From Thermodesulfovibrio thiophilus DSM 17215 (GTDB lineage Bacteria; Nitrospirota; Thermodesulfovibrionia; Thermodesulfovibrionales; Thermodesulfovibrionaceae), in the NCBI RefSeq assembly GCF_000423865.1, contig NZ_AUIU01000013.1, positions 1-64,000 of the forward strand: 64,000 nucleotides of DNA, written 5' to 3'. The notes beneath the pieces were generated by a model, which saw only the letters and a list, made by a program, of their open reading frames with translations, did not search any database and had not been told where the DNA came from. The position numbers were made by a program, and so were the translations under genes. Positions 1-6,822 of the stretch are shown piece by piece. Position 1 is the first letter of the stretch. Each line of letters starts with the position of its first letter.

Positions 1-390
1 CTCTTTCATAGAATATGGAAGATTAAGTGAGTTAAGAAGACTTCTTATTCTGCTTGGTGAGTAACTCTGTAGTATCAGATTAAGCAGTAAGTCTTGAAAG
101 TCTTTGTCGTATCTCTGCCACTCCTTTGGTAACACCTGGGGTCTAAACTGTCCTGATCTGTCTCTTGGAATTTTAAGAGATAGATTACCTAACATGCAGG
201 CAAGATTCCTTGGATAAAATCCATTTGCCTTGTTTTCTTCACTGTCATCTGATTTAAGAAAGAAATCCCTCTCTTTTAACATGAAAAGATTAAGTAACAT
301 CTCAGTTATGTATTTCATTGCAGCTTGAGGTTCCATCTCTGCTATCTCTGTTGCAAGATCTTCTAAGCCCATCTCTTTAATTTTTTGCAT
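1..390 (-). CDS. IS256-family (Mutator-type) transposase, N-terminal part, runs off the window
   Basis: Reading leftward from the ATG at 390 gives an open frame of 130 codons that leaves the window. The residues fit the N-terminal domain of IS256-family DDE transposases: FYPRNLACMLGNLSLKIPRD is followed by a GQFRPQVLPKEWQRYDK segment and by LNLILQSYSPSRIRSLLNSL. A strong GGAGGAGACC Shine-Dalgarno region precedes the ATG. The catalytic DDE domain would lie outside the window, so whether the copy is intact cannot be judged. The element's left inverted repeat should lie somewhere between about 480 and 520, because the neighbouring gene is cut there; the exact end was not resolved. Confidence 0.85.
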   Translation of the reverse strand, partial: MQKIKEMGLEDLATEIAEMEPQAAMKYITEMLLNLFMLKERDFFLKSDDSEENKANGFYPRNLACMLGNLSLKIPRDRSGQFRPQVLPKEWQRYDKDFQDLLLNLILQSYSPSRIRSLLNSLNLPYSMKE

Positions 391-516
391 GGTCTCCTCC
401 CTTATATTGATTTTCTTTTTTCGTTTCCCTGTGTTATTATCTTTTTTAGGTTTTTCCATTCCCCTATATTATCACTAATATAACCATTAATCAGACACAA
501 TTTTATTTTAACCTCC

Positions 517-936
517 AAAAATGGCACACAGGAAGAAGCAGAAGAAATATGGCAGAAGTTGAATGAGAAAGAAGAATTTATAATAAATGACATATGGTAT
601 GAACCAGAAGCAACCATGGGCAGAATCCTTAGGTCAAGTAAATACAATTCCAGGGGTGATGCTCCGGCAAAGCCTGCATTACTGAGAAGGGGGAATGTGG
701 GTTTTACTTCAACAAATCATACTGCAGAAGATCAACTGGTAATTATCTTCGGAGGCGATTACTCAGAGTTAAAAATAAAAAAATATTTAGATAACACAGA
801 TTTATACTTTATTATGACTAAATATTTAAACATTACATATTACAATCCTAAAATGACAGAGGAAGAAGCAAAGCCATTTATTAAAACCATCTCTCGCAAA
901 GAATGGGAAGAGCATCTCAAACTTCATATAGGCTAA
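517..936 (+). pseudogene. 5'-truncated hypothetical protein gene beside the insertion sequence
   Basis: The frame is open from about 484 to the stop at 936, but there is no ATG near its beginning and no ribosome binding site; the only possible start is a TTG at 559. The in-frame residues before that TTG (GTQEEAEEIWQKLNEKEEF) look like ordinary coding sequence. This suggests a gene whose 5' part was removed or displaced by the IS256 element on its left. The remaining roughly 140 residues are charged, have no membrane segment, and contain an IIFGGDY segment. I do not recognise the family. It could be expressed as a 125-residue protein from the TTG, but truncation is the simpler reading. Confidence 0.5.
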
Positions 937-953
937 ATAAAAGGTAATGATAA

Positions 954-1109
954 TTTGATAAATATAGACAGAAACTAAAAGGTATGTCTAGTAGTGAAGC
1001 AAAAAGACTTAAAGTTCTTGAAGATGAAAATCTAAGACTAAAAAGAATACTCGCAGAAAAAGAACTTAAGCTGCATGTTCTAAGAGACATCAGGATGAAT
1101 TATTTTTAA
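954..1109 (+). pseudogene. Remnant of IS3-family OrfA (transposase helper)
   Basis: A short open frame between stops encodes YRQKLKGMSSSEAKRLKVLE, then DENLRLKRILAEKELKLHVLRDI and a stop. This is the C-terminal coiled-coil (leucine-zipper) part of IS3/IS911-type OrfA proteins, whose usual pattern is GM..SEAKRLKELEEEN..LKR. The N-terminal helix-turn-helix is missing and no OrfB follows, so it is a dead fragment. Together with the IS256 copy at 1-390 it marks this end of the window as a repeated landing site for mobile elements. Confidence 0.75.
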
Positions 1110-1149
1110 AAAATATAATGCATGGCATAACAAAAAATACCGAATAACA

Positions 1150-1170
1150 GGGGGGAGAGAATGTCCCCCC
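1150..1170 (-). terminator. GC-rich hairpin after the small secreted protein gene
   Basis: GGGGGGA at the left pairs with TCCCCCC at the right across a short loop, just downstream of the minus-strand gene ending at 1181. Only a weak T-rich tail follows in the minus direction, so termination strength is uncertain. Confidence 0.55.
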
Positions 1171-1180
1171 GTGAAAGTTT

Positions 1181-1471
1181 TTAGCATCCCTCAACTGCTT
1201 TCTTTTTTGGGGATTTTTCGTCCTTTGCTTTTTCCTTTGCTACAACACCACCTTTAACTGTAACTTTGTCACCGACTTTAATGCCTTTTGCATCCTTTAC
1301 TTCAACTGTAGCTTCTTTACCATCAGCTTGCTTAATTGTAAGCTTGTTTCCTTCAATTTTTGTGACGGTTCCTTTTACAACATCAGATTTTTTAGCCTCA
1401 GCAGCAAAAGAAGCAAACGCTACTGCAAGAATAAATGTTAAAACTACCATTAATGCTACCGCTTTCCTCAT
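1181..1471 (-). CDS. Small secreted protein with a DUF5666-like beta-barrel
   Basis: The 96-residue product starts with a Sec signal peptide (positive MRK, then a hydrophobic stretch to about residue 20, cleavage likely near SFAAEA). The mature part has alternating hydrophobic strands (GTVTKIEGNKLTIKQADGK, then VKVGDKV-like turns) resembling small OB-like DUF5666 domains, and a lysine-rich tail ending in a single Cys. AAAGGAGGTG sits 5 nt before the ATG, one of the strongest Shine-Dalgarno sites here, suggesting abundant production. A GC-rich hairpin follows the stop. Location is probably periplasmic. No enzymatic motif is visible and the function is unknown. Confidence 0.75.
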   Translation of the reverse strand: MRKAVALMVVLTFILAVAFASFAAEAKKSDVVKGTVTKIEGNKLTIKQADGKEATVEVKDAKGIKVGDKVTVKGGVVAKEKAKDEKSPKKKAVEGC

Positions 1472-1507
1472 TTTATCACCTCCTTTTTGTACGTTTTTTA
1501 AATTATA

Positions 1508-2494
1508 TCAATAAGCAGAAAGTTTTGTTAACTGCCCTGCATAAACAATTGCTGCCCTTAAAATAAAGGTTCCAGCAAGTACCAGACTAGCAGCAAAATT
1601 CATTCTGAAAATTTGAGCCTTTGTAAACTCGCCATGGAACCCTCCCTCAAACTCTTTTAATTCTCCGAGTTTAATTCGCAGGGCAAGAGGTAAAAGCAAA
1701 AATATTGAAATCAAAGCAATAGTGAATATAAAATGTTCGCTTGTCAGAGAAAAGAAAGGCTGAATTGCTCTTTTGTAAGGAGCTGTTGATGTATAAAGGC
1801 CATAAAAGAAAAGCAGAATTACAATAAGCTCAGCAACAATAAGCCAGATATCAATTTTTGTAAAGAGAAATTTTATTTCAGACTTATTAGCTATAATAAC
1901 TACCATAGCAGCACCTGATGACAGTGCAGAAGTTAGAAACAGAATAGGAAGTGTAGCGTTATTCCATAATGGTATAGCTGCAAATGAGCTTAAAAGTACA
2001 CCTGTATATATACCAAGAAATACTCCAAGCACGAAATTTAATTTTGCTATTGATCTCATCCTTATAGCAGCCATTTCTGCTAATTTTATAAGGGAGTTAA
2101 ATTTTAGAAGATGTCTTTTGTCTTTCGGTATTACTGCCAGGATGTATAAAGCATTAGTTATCAAGACTACTGGAACACCCCATGAACCCCAAGACATAAG
2201 AGAAAGAGGCTGAAATGTCAGATAAAGCCAAATAGAATGAATTGGTTTACCCAGGTCTAAAAATATGAATATAGCACCAATGATAAGTGAGATAAAAGCA
2301 ACAAATGGTGCACGTACACATTGAGCAAGTTCTTCGACATCTGTTTTGGGAATCCTTAAATTGGCAATTGAACACATTACAAGCATTCCAGCAGACAGTC
2401 CACCTAAAAAGAGATAGATAATTATCCGCCAATCCCATACCTCTAAATAGGGATAGGTTATTGCATTTGTTCCTGTTATACTCAGTTCTATCAT
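1508..2494 (-). CDS. psrC: NrfD/PsrC-family membrane subunit of a molybdoenzyme complex
   Basis: The 328-residue, very hydrophobic protein has about eight transmembrane helices and the NrfD/PsrC look, with an early YLFLGGLSAGMLV helix and an FLDLGKPIHSIWLYL segment. In this family the subunit anchors the complex and exchanges electrons with membrane quinones. Its ATG overlaps the stop of the upstream iron-sulfur gene by 4 nt, and GGAG lies 7 nt before the start, so the three genes form an operon. Substrate class (polysulfide, thiosulfate, tetrathionate or other) cannot be decided from this subunit. The symbol is given by family resemblance. Confidence 0.85.
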   Translation of the reverse strand: MIELSITGTNAITYPYLEVWDWRIIIYLFLGGLSAGMLVMCSIANLRIPKTDVEELAQCVRAPFVAFISLIIGAIFIFLDLGKPIHSIWLYLTFQPLSLMSWGSWGVPVVLITNALYILAVIPKDKRHLLKFNSLIKLAEMAAIRMRSIAKLNFVLGVFLGIYTGVLLSSFAAIPLWNNATLPILFLTSALSSGAAMVVIIANKSEIKFLFTKIDIWLIVAELIVILLFFYGLYTSTAPYKRAIQPFFSLTSEHFIFTIALISIFLLLPLALRIKLGELKEFEGGFHGEFTKAQIFRMNFAASLVLAGTFILRAAIVYAGQLTKLSAY

Positions 2495-3051
2495 GATAGT
2501 TCTCCTACAAACTTCTTCTTAATGTAAAAAACTCTCGGATTTGTACCTGCAAACTCGAGTCTAACGCTGGAATCATGTTTTTTTAGAATTTGAAAAACTT
2601 CACTCTTGGGATCATCAAGATCTCCGAAAATTCTTGACTTTCCAAGACATGTCTCAACACACGCTGGATCCCTGCCTTCTTTAATTCTGTGATCACAGAA
2701 TGTGCATTTATCAGCAAATCCATCTGGATGGGAGTATCTAGCATCGTAAGGACATGCCAGTATGCATGCTTTACAGCCTACACACTTTTTTCTGTCAATT
2801 TGAACTGTGCCATCCTTTGCTCTATGAGATGCTCTTGTAGGGCAGGCATCTATGCATGGAGCATTTTCGCAGTGATTGCATAGTTCTGATCTGAGTTCCA
2901 TTCTCAAATTTGGAAACTCGCCTCTAACCTCTTCCACAACTCTTGTTCTGAAATACTTTTCGGGAATATTGTTTTCCTTTTTACATGCAATAACACATGC
3001 CATACAACCAATACACCTTTCAACATCTATTACCATTACATATTTCGGCAT
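2491..3051 (-). CDS. psrB: 4Fe-4S ferredoxin-type electron-transfer subunit (PsrB/PhsB/NrfC-like)
   Basis: The 186-residue protein contains four cysteine clusters typical of the DMSO-reductase-family beta subunit: CIGCMACVIACKKEN near the N terminus, CNHCENAPCIDACPT, CVGCKACILACPYDA, and CTFCDHRIKEGRDPACVETC. These bind four [4Fe-4S] clusters that carry electrons between the membrane subunit and the catalytic subunit. I chose the ATG at 3051 because AAGGAG lies 7 nt upstream; the longer frame begins with a TTG inside the upstream gene. It sits between the catalytic (psrA) and membrane (psrC) genes. It has no signal peptide and is presumably exported with the Tat-dependent catalytic subunit. 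Confidence 0.88.
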   Translation of the reverse strand: MPKYVMVIDVERCIGCMACVIACKKENNIPEKYFRTRVVEEVRGEFPNLRMELRSELCNHCENAPCIDACPTRASHRAKDGTVQIDRKKCVGCKACILACPYDARYSHPDGFADKCTFCDHRIKEGRDPACVETCLGKSRIFGDLDDPKSEVFQILKKHDSSVRLEFAGTNPRVFYIKKKFVGELS

Positions 3052-3052
3052 A

Positions 3053-5245
3053 TCAGAACTCCTTGGCAATTTTTACGAAATTAACCCTCATTCCAACACT
3101 ACCCGAGATTGGATCAATCGCATATTTTGTTATCAGTTGCTGGTCATCAGCTCCTTTTAAGTAGGCTCTGTGTAAGAGCTTTGACGTAGCACCAAATCCA
3201 TGAACAACATAAATGCAGTCAGGTCTGATTCTTTCTGTAACTTTAATCTTAACCCTGTTACTTTTTACTCCATCCTGGTTAATAAGAACAATATATTTTC
3301 CGGATTTTAATCCATATCTTTTTGCAACTTCAGCATTTACCCATGCTACATTTTCATCCATAAGCTCAGATAAAGATGTGTTATTGATAGTTCTTGAAAA
3401 TGTATGAACAGGTGCCCTCCCATAAATCAATCTAAACCAGCCATCAGGTGGTTGTTCATGTTTAGTATATTTTGGAACAGGGTCAAATCCTTTTTCCTTA
3501 AGCTCCTTACTGTAAAGCTCTATTTTATCTGATGAAGTCTTGAATATAGGCTGATTGTCAGGAGTAATATAAGGTTTTTCAGTCTCCGGGAAACTCATAT
3601 ATCCTTTTTTTACAAGTTCACTGTAGTCTATTCCCCATGTGTCACATTTTATTTTCAAAAAATCCTCAAGACTGTTCCATTGGAAATGTTCTGCAAGACC
3701 CAGTCTTTTACCAAGTTCCTTAGCTATCCACCAACCTGGTTTAGTATCATACATCGGCTGAACTACCGGCTGACGAAAGGATATTCCAAAGGCTCTTTCT
3801 TTGACTGTAAATAAGTCATCATGTCTTTCAAGATAAGTGCATTCAGGAAGCACAACATCTGCAAGCATCACTCCATCATATGGCATCATATCAACAGCAA
3901 CAAGAAGGTCAAGTTTTTGCAGAGCCTGCAGAGTATCTCTCTGATTTGGCATTGCTTTCATGATATTAGTCCCGGTTATAAACCATCCTTTAACTGGATA
4001 AGGATCTTCAGTAAGTGTTGTTTGAACAATTGCATGAGTGATTCCTTCTTCACCGGCAAATGGATACTTACCTTTATTGATTGATGGTTTTTGAGGCTCA
4101 GGATAGTCCTTTTCTGATAAAAACACAGGCTCGAGTTTTTTCTTCGGGTTTAAATATATTCCTCCAGGCCTTCCATAAGCACCCAAGAGTGCTGTAAGTA
4201 TGGCAACAGCCCGCTGTCTCTGCACATTGTCAGAATACCATGCTGTATGTCTTCCAGGATGAATAAGCACATTTGGTTTATTTTTGCCCATTATTCTTGC
4301 GGTCTCAACAATGAGACTGGCAGGAATCTCTGTCTCCTTTTGTGCCCACTCTGGAGTATAATTTCTGATTTCATGAACAACGTCTTTAAATCCAACTGTA
4401 TATTTGTTTACATAATCTTTATCATAACTCTCTTCATTTATTATTACATTTATCCATGCAAGTAGAAGCGCCAGGTCAGTTGCAGGCTTTATGGGTAACC
4501 AATATTTTGCCTTTCCAGCAGCTGTTGAAAATCTTGGATCAACAACTATAACTTCTGCTCCTTTACTAACTGCCTCTGCAAACTCCTGACATTGAGAATT
4601 ATGGGCATTTTCTCCAAGATGGCTTCCTATCAGAACAATAACCTTACTGTTCTGAATATCAAGTCGCTCAGGATTGCCCACATCCTCACCATAGGTAACC
4701 TCAAAGGCAACTCCACGAGCACCACGACACAGTGCGAATGATGGCATTGCAAAATTTGGTGAACCGAAAGCTTGGAGGAGATGTAAAAAATATGTTGATA
4801 TTGTGCCATGTGTAAGAAGGGCAATTGATTCTGCACCATACTGGTCCTTGATTTTTTGCATTTTATCTGCCACATAACCCAGAGCCTCATCCCATGATGC
4901 CTTTTTAAATTTTCCTTCTCCTCGTTTTCCAGTGTTAATAAGCGGAGTTTTCAATCTATCAGCATCATAAAGAAGCCCTATGCCTCCATGCCCCCTTGCA
5001 CATAATTTTCCACGACTATTAGGATGCAAGGGATTCCCGTCAAGTTTTACAACTTTACCATCAACTACTTTTGCAATTACTCCACAGCGCCAGAAACACA
5101 TTTCACATGTTGTTGGAACATATTGAGCAAGTGGCACAGGTTTTTTTCCAAGAGCTAAAACAGATTTAATTACAGGAGTTCCAGCTACAGCTATTCCGCC
5201 TGTAACAGCGGCAATTTTTAAAAAATCTCTTCTACTGACAGTCAT
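3053..5245 (-). CDS. psrA: Molybdopterin oxidoreductase catalytic subunit (PsrA/PhsA-like, polysulfide or thiosulfate reductase)
   Basis: The 730-residue protein has a Tat signal (SRRDFLK, residues 4-10, then a hydrophobic segment), so the complex faces the periplasm. An N-terminal [4Fe-4S] site is visible as C47-x2-C50-x3-C54-x27-C82. Cys173 in FALCRGARG is the likely molybdenum ligand, which favours PsrA/PhsA-type enzymes over Ser- or Sec-ligated relatives. Length and domain order (MGD-binding domains, then the C-terminal dinucleotide-binding beta barrel from about 600) match the family. It heads an operon with psrB and psrC. Reduction of polysulfide or thiosulfate by quinol is the likely reaction; tetrathionate or other sulfur substrates remain possible. 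Confidence 0.85.
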   Translation of the reverse strand: MTVSRRDFLKIAAVTGGIAVAGTPVIKSVLALGKKPVPLAQYVPTTCEMCFWRCGVIAKVVDGKVVKLDGNPLHPNSRGKLCARGHGGIGLLYDADRLKTPLINTGKRGEGKFKKASWDEALGYVADKMQKIKDQYGAESIALLTHGTISTYFLHLLQAFGSPNFAMPSFALCRGARGVAFEVTYGEDVGNPERLDIQNSKVIVLIGSHLGENAHNSQCQEFAEAVSKGAEVIVVDPRFSTAAGKAKYWLPIKPATDLALLLAWINVIINEESYDKDYVNKYTVGFKDVVHEIRNYTPEWAQKETEIPASLIVETARIMGKNKPNVLIHPGRHTAWYSDNVQRQRAVAILTALLGAYGRPGGIYLNPKKKLEPVFLSEKDYPEPQKPSINKGKYPFAGEEGITHAIVQTTLTEDPYPVKGWFITGTNIMKAMPNQRDTLQALQKLDLLVAVDMMPYDGVMLADVVLPECTYLERHDDLFTVKERAFGISFRQPVVQPMYDTKPGWWIAKELGKRLGLAEHFQWNSLEDFLKIKCDTWGIDYSELVKKGYMSFPETEKPYITPDNQPIFKTSSDKIELYSKELKEKGFDPVPKYTKHEQPPDGWFRLIYGRAPVHTFSRTINNTSLSELMDENVAWVNAEVAKRYGLKSGKYIVLINQDGVKSNRVKIKVTERIRPDCIYVVHGFGATSKLLHRAYLKGADDQQLITKYAIDPISGSVGMRVNFVKIAKEF

Positions 5246-5354
5246 ACCATAATCTTTCTTTTTTATATATCTGATATACTAGTTACATTCATTTAATTAG
5301 ATAGTAATCGAAATTAAAAAAATTGTCAATAATTTTTCAATCAGGATAAGTTGT

Positions 5355-5828
5355 ATGATTTTGAACAAAAAAAATGAAAATTACAATGGTTATGGCACAG
5401 ATAGAAGAAAATTCTTAAAAAAAATTATAAGCTTTTTCTTTTATCTAATTTCTTTTATTTTTATCATAACCGGCGTATTTTATTTAAAACCAAGTAAATC
5501 AAAGAAGAAAAACTATAAATTTTATGAAATTGACTCTGACAGCATACCAAGAGAAGGAGTAAAAAAAATAGAAGTAAAAATCAATGAGAATATGAAAATG
5601 AAAATATTTCTTGTTAGATACAATTCATTAATTGCTCTTTCACCTGTCTGTACTCATCTTGGTTGTTTTGTGAATTTTGACAGAAATGCCAATGAATTTA
5701 TCTGCCCCTGTCACAGCGGGTGCTATGATATTGAAGGCAATGTTCTTGCAGGACCTCCAAGACAACCTCTTCATAGACTTCCTGTTAAAATAGAAAATGG
5801 TAAAATTTTTATTGGGCTAAAGTTATGA
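5355..5828 (+). CDS. Rieske iron-sulfur protein of a cytochrome b6/bc complex
   Basis: The 157-residue protein starts with a Tat-type signal anchor (DRRKFLKK at 16-23, then a hydrophobic helix to about 44), as in other Rieske subunits. The [2Fe-2S] site is complete: box I CTHLGC gives ligands C99 and H101, box II CPCH gives C117 and H120, and C104/C119 are the disulfide pair. The GPPRQPLHRLPV segment is also typical. It takes electrons from quinol at the Qo site and passes them to a c-type cytochrome. Its stop overlaps the ATG of the cytochrome b gene by 4 nt, so the subunits are co-translated. It diverges from the psrABC operon across about 110 bp. Confidence 0.92.
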   Translation: MILNKKNENYNGYGTDRRKFLKKIISFFFYLISFIFIITGVFYLKPSKSKKKNYKFYEIDSDSIPREGVKKIEVKINENMKMKIFLVRYNSLIALSPVCTHLGCFVNFDRNANEFICPCHSGCYDIEGNVLAGPPRQPLHRLPVKIENGKIFIGLKL

Positions 5829-6469
5829 ATATTGTAGATTGGTTTATTGATAGATTCAGACTGAAATCGGCTCACAGGGGAATTTTCGAAAGAGACATTC
5901 CTGAAGGAATTAACTATTTTTACTGTTTTGGAGGAATTGCATTCACATCATTTCTTCTGTGTTTTGTGTCAGGTCTATTTTTATCTTTATACTACGTGCC
6001 GTCTGAAAAAGAGGCTTATCTCAGCATTCAAAGAATTCATGAAGATGTCAATCTTGGCAAATTAATAAGAGGCATCCATAAATGGTCTGCGAATTTTTTA
6101 ATTGTGAGTATTATGATTCATTCTTTTAGGGTCTTTATTACAAAAAGTTATCGACCTCCCAGAGAATTGAACTGGATAGTTGGTGTTTTTATATTTGTTG
6201 TTGTCATGCTTGAAGGATTTACCGGTTATCTTCTTCCATGGGATCAGAAGTCATACTGGGCAACTGTTGTTGGAACAAATATAGCGGGTTCAATACCATT
6301 TATAGGACAGACTCTGTTACTGATTATAAGAGGCGGATATGATGTTACAGGTATTACACTTATAAGATTTTACAGTCTTCATGTGTTGTGGTTCCCTTTG
6401 ATCGTGGTAATTTTACTCTGGGCTCATTTCCATATGATAAAAAAGCTTGGAGTATCAAAACCTCTATGA
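5825..6469 (+). CDS. petB: Cytochrome b6-type subunit (N-terminal half of cytochrome b), with heme c-i cysteine
   Basis: The 214-residue, four-helix protein is close to plastid/cyanobacterial PetB: INYFYCFGG, YYVPS, PRELNW, GYLLPWDQKSYWA and a terminal KKLGVSKPL. The two bis-His heme pairs are visible, H-x13-H (IHKWSANFLIVSIMIHS) and H-x14-H (LHVLWFPLIVVILLWAH); the 14-residue second spacing is the b6 type. Cys34 in YFYCFGG aligns with the cysteine that binds the extra heme c-i (cn) in b6f complexes. The split from subunit IV at 6466 is also b6f-like. The complex should oxidise menaquinol. It lies between the Rieske and subunit IV genes with 4-nt overlaps on both sides. Confidence 0.9.
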   Translation: MNIVDWFIDRFRLKSAHRGIFERDIPEGINYFYCFGGIAFTSFLLCFVSGLFLSLYYVPSEKEAYLSIQRIHEDVNLGKLIRGIHKWSANFLIVSIMIHSFRVFITKSYRPPRELNWIVGVFIFVVVMLEGFTGYLLPWDQKSYWATVVGTNIAGSIPFIGQTLLLIIRGGYDVTGITLIRFYSLHVLWFPLIVVILLWAHFHMIKKLGVSKPL

Positions 6470-6822
6470 AGAAGTTTTATCCTGATTATCTGATTGAAAT
6501 TCTATTTTTTGCAATTGTTACCTTTGAGCTAATTCTTGTTTGTGCTTTTATTTTTCCTCCTGTAATTGGCAGAGAAATTGATCTTACAGCCGCTTATCAA
6601 CCTCGGCCGGAATGGTATTATCTATGGCTATTCTGGTTATTGAGATTTTTCTCATCTCAGACTGTATTTATCGGAGGGTTGTTAATTCCTTTAATCATTA
6701 TTATTTTTCTGATTTCTATACCATTTGTAGAAAAATATATTGGATGGAAATTCACAGCATTAATAGGTTTAAGCTTCTTTTTATTGTTTCTGATCGGGAC
6801 ATTTATTGAGGCTTTTTTTTAA
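6466..6822 (+). CDS. petD: Cytochrome b subunit IV-like protein (C-terminal half of cytochrome b)
   Basis: The start is the ATG at 6466, inside an ATGA overlap with the petB stop; an upstream ATG at 6388 in the same frame lies within petB and is rejected. The 118-residue product begins MKKFYPDYL and has three hydrophobic helices. It carries PRPEWYYLWLFWLLR, containing the PEWY motif of the quinol oxidation site, so it completes the split cytochrome b. It is shorter than the usual 150-160-residue subunit IV, mostly because its N-terminal extension and C-terminal tail are short. Its end overlaps the last 20 nt of the convergent multiheme cytochrome gene. Confidence 0.87.
   Translation: MKKFYPDYLIEILFFAIVTFELILVCAFIFPPVIGREIDLTAAYQPRPEWYYLWLFWLLRFFSSQTVFIGGLLIPLIIIIFLISIPFVEKYIGWKFTALIGLSFFLLFLIGTFIEAFF

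Noticed and set aside
6388-6465. Upstream start for subunit IV (ATG at 6388)
   Set aside because: It lies within petB in another frame; the ATGA overlap start at 6466 gives the family N terminus (MKKFYPDYL).
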